64,000 nucleotides of DNA from Denitratimonas sp037478135. GTDB lineage: Bacteria; Pseudomonadota; Gammaproteobacteria; Xanthomonadales; Xanthomonadaceae. The stretch covers positions 1 to 64,000 of the forward strand of contig NZ_JBBHDV010000012.1 in the NCBI RefSeq assembly GCF_037478135.1. Reading direction: 5' to 3'. The position numbers were made by a program, and so were the translations under genes. The notes beneath the pieces are model-generated. The model had not been told where the DNA came from, searched no databases, and was given only the letters and a program-made list of their open reading frames with translations. Below, in pieces: positions 62,786 through 64,000 of the stretch (position 1 is the stretch's first letter; each line of letters begins with the position of its first letter).

Positions 62786-62821
62786 CGCAACGGCCCCGGA
62801 AACGGGGCCGTTTGCGTTTTT
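62786..62821 (+). terminator. Rho-independent terminator of rpoH
   Basis: CGGCCCCG (62791-62798) pairs with CGGGGCCG (62803-62810) around GAAA, extended by CGCAA/TTGCG with one bulge, and followed by TTTTT. It ends at the stop codon of the convergent downstream gene. Confidence 0.9.
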
Positions 62822-63150
62822 CAGCCGATGAAATCCATTGCGCTGCGCGCTGCGCCCAGTATCTGGCTGATTTCCGCCGCTCCTGCAGAGTGGGTGGAGT
62901 GCACCTCGTAGACCGGAAGGGCTTCATCGTTGTCCAGGCAGTACCGGACCAGCCATTTTGCGCAGTCACAACCGCTCTGTGTCGCGCCGAGGTCGTAGTC
63001 GAAACTGACGAAGCGTGGCAGGCCAAGACTCTCGATCCGGTCCACGAAATCCCGGAAGCTGCGCGCCAAGACCCAGTTGCCCCGTGGCAGGTGTACCCAG
63101 CTGACATCGGTGGGTGTGCGTCGGTCGTCGAGAAACAGCAGATAGCTCAT
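62821..63150 (-). CDS. Cyclic-phosphate-processing receiver domain (cREC) protein
   Basis: This 109-residue protein resembles the cREC family: LLFLDDRRTPTD at the N-terminus, RSFRDFVDRI, VSFDYDLGATQSGCDCAKWLVRY and the HSTHSAGA segment near the end. These receiver-like domains are proposed to process cyclic phosphates and occur in many defence and mobile contexts; activity is not proven. Its ATG comes 17 bases after the stop of the coupling-protein gene on the same strand, so it is probably the last gene of that transcript. Confidence 0.78.
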   Translation of the reverse strand: MSYLLFLDDRRTPTDVSWVHLPRGNWVLARSFRDFVDRIESLGLPRFVSFDYDLGATQSGCDCAKWLVRYCLDNDEALPVYEVHSTHSAGAAEISQILGAARSAMDFIG

Positions 63151-63167
63151 GGTGGGCTGACCAACTT

Positions 63168-64000
63168 TCAGGCGTGGAAAGGATTGGGATCGAACTGGCC
63201 GGCAAATACCGGGTCGCTGAGGTAGTCGGGGCGGCGCGCCATGAGAGGAAGAGCGCCGGCAATGGCCAGCTGCAGTTCTTCGGGTCCCATGTCGATCAAT
63301 TCACCGGCGGTATGAACCTCGTTCACCGCTTCGATGGAAGTGGCCAGATGCATGGTGGTGATGCCGAACACCTGGTGCACATGGCAGTTGTTGTAGAGGG
63401 TTTCCCAGTCTTGCGGATAAGTGGACTGCAACTGGCTCAGATCCTGCCAGAAGCTCCAGGTTTGCAGGCCATAGCCGCGAAGCAGGGTAATGGCCTGGCG
63501 GAGCTGGTCGAGTGGGCCGAGCTGGGCGGCCTCGTCCAGCAGGAACAAGGTTGAGGGGCTGATACGTCGTCGACGCCGCAGGATGAGTGCGAACAGGGCG
63601 CCGATCCAGAGCCTGAGCAGCCGTCGTGCCGACTCCATGTGCTGTGGCGGAATCACGATGTAGATGGACAGTGGGCGCCCGTCCACCACCGCCTGGAGAT
63701 CGAAGCTGCTGTCCATCGTGGCTCCTTCGACGCGCGGTCCGACGAGGTCGGCCACATGACTCTGGGCAGTGGAGAGGATGGAAGCCAATGTTTTGCTTGA
63801 TCCCATCGTCAGTGCATGGGCACCGTTCCGGACCATGGAACTGCCGGAGCGCAACATCCCGTCAGCCAGTGCCGCCATTGCCGCGTTGTCGCCGTGGAGT
63901 GCGCTGCGCAGAGCTTTGAGGGTGGCGCCGCTATCGCATGTTGCATCCAGGTGCAGCATCAGGGCCGAAACCAGGAAGCGTGCGCGGTTGTCCCAGTACG
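63168..64000 (-). CDS. VirD4/TraG-type conjugative coupling protein, C-terminal part
   Basis: The coding frame runs off the window at 64000, so only about 277 C-terminal residues are seen. They include YWDNRARFLVSALMLHL, IYIVIPPQHMESARRLLRLW, the Walker B box TLFLLDEAAQLGPLDQ and WSFWQDLSQLQSTYPQDW, all typical of type IV secretion coupling ATPases that feed DNA or effectors to the channel. The Walker A lies outside. It marks a conjugative or type IV secretion locus beginning just after the rpoH terminator. An ATG at 63959 is internal and not the start. Confidence 0.88.
   Translation of the reverse strand, partial: YWDNRARFLVSALMLHLDATCDSGATLKALRSALHGDNAAMAALADGMLRSGSSMVRNGAHALTMGSSKTLASILSTAQSHVADLVGPRVEGATMDSSFDLQAVVDGRPLSIYIVIPPQHMESARRLLRLWIGALFALILRRRRRISPSTLFLLDEAAQLGPLDQLRQAITLLRGYGLQTWSFWQDLSQLQSTYPQDWETLYNNCHVHQVFGITTMHLATSIEAVNEVHTAGELIDMGPEELQLAIAGALPLMARRPDYLSDPVFAGQFDPNPFHA

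Overview
The window is a GC-rich chromosomal segment of a gammaproteobacterium of the order Lysobacterales (Xanthomonadales). The evidence is a Clp-type CRP homologue divergent from speD and close to trpD-trpC, an OleA closely resembling the Xanthomonas enzyme, a YcgL/large ankyrin membrane protein pair, and the ftsE-ftsX-response regulator-rpoH order. The genus cannot be fixed from the sequence. No tRNA gene or CRISPR array was recognised.

Layout. 1-8.3 kb: end of an rRNA operon (5S 3' end and terminator), then a Mn2+-type yybP-ykoY riboswitch ahead of a TerC/Alx membrane protein, a rhomboid protease, a remnant of a type III restriction subunit, an acyl-CoA dehydrogenase, an S1/P1 nuclease and OmpW with an FNR-like box. 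8.4-15 kb: a VapBC-like toxin-antitoxin pair, a metallo-beta-lactamase-fold hydrolase, trpS with an extra C-terminal domain, a phospholipase D-like protein and a Ser/Thr kinase. 15.3-25 kb: housekeeping genes: membrane-anchored phosphomannomutase, dut, coaBC, radC, a gamma-carbonic-anhydrase-like protein, aroE, secB, gpsA, trmL and a glycine-zipper lipoprotein. 25-32 kb: speD, clp, a large diguanylate cyclase, trpC and trpD. 32-36 kb: an M16 peptidase, a DUF4156 lipoprotein and TspO.

36-43 kb is the most mobile-looking part: a secreted CAP protein that looks AT-richer than its neighbours, an intact IS5-family element, a truncated relative abutting it through a shared TTAG, two exopeptidase genes (M24 and S9) and a REP-like palindrome. 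42.6-45.7 kb: a BlaI/M56 regulatory pair with two operator-like palindromes, then oleA. 45.7-62.8 kb returns to conserved genes: ygfB-like gene, pepP, ycgL, ankyrin protein, glnB, ubiK, comM, a lipoprotein methyltransferase, aceK, gspF, ftsE-ftsX, a double-receiver response regulator, ung and rpoH. Past the rpoH terminator the content changes abruptly to a cyclic-phosphate-processing receiver protein and a VirD4/TraG coupling protein that runs off the end, suggesting the edge of an integrated conjugative island.

How parts work together. The strongest regulatory readings are: rpoH under a sigma-E-type promoter overlapped by a CIRCE (HrcA) operator; a riboswitch leader in which the Shine-Dalgarno sequence can pair with a core riboswitch strand; a diguanylate cyclase next to the gene for Clp, a c-di-GMP-responsive regulator in Xanthomonas; and tandem BlaI operators in front of a blaI-M56 operon. 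Most genes sit in short overlapping operons (dut/coaBC, trpD/trpC, vapB/vapC, ycgL/ankyrin, ftsE/ftsX/response regulator/ung). No clearly new multi-gene system is visible; the notable material is regulatory sites, fusions and mobile-element junctions.
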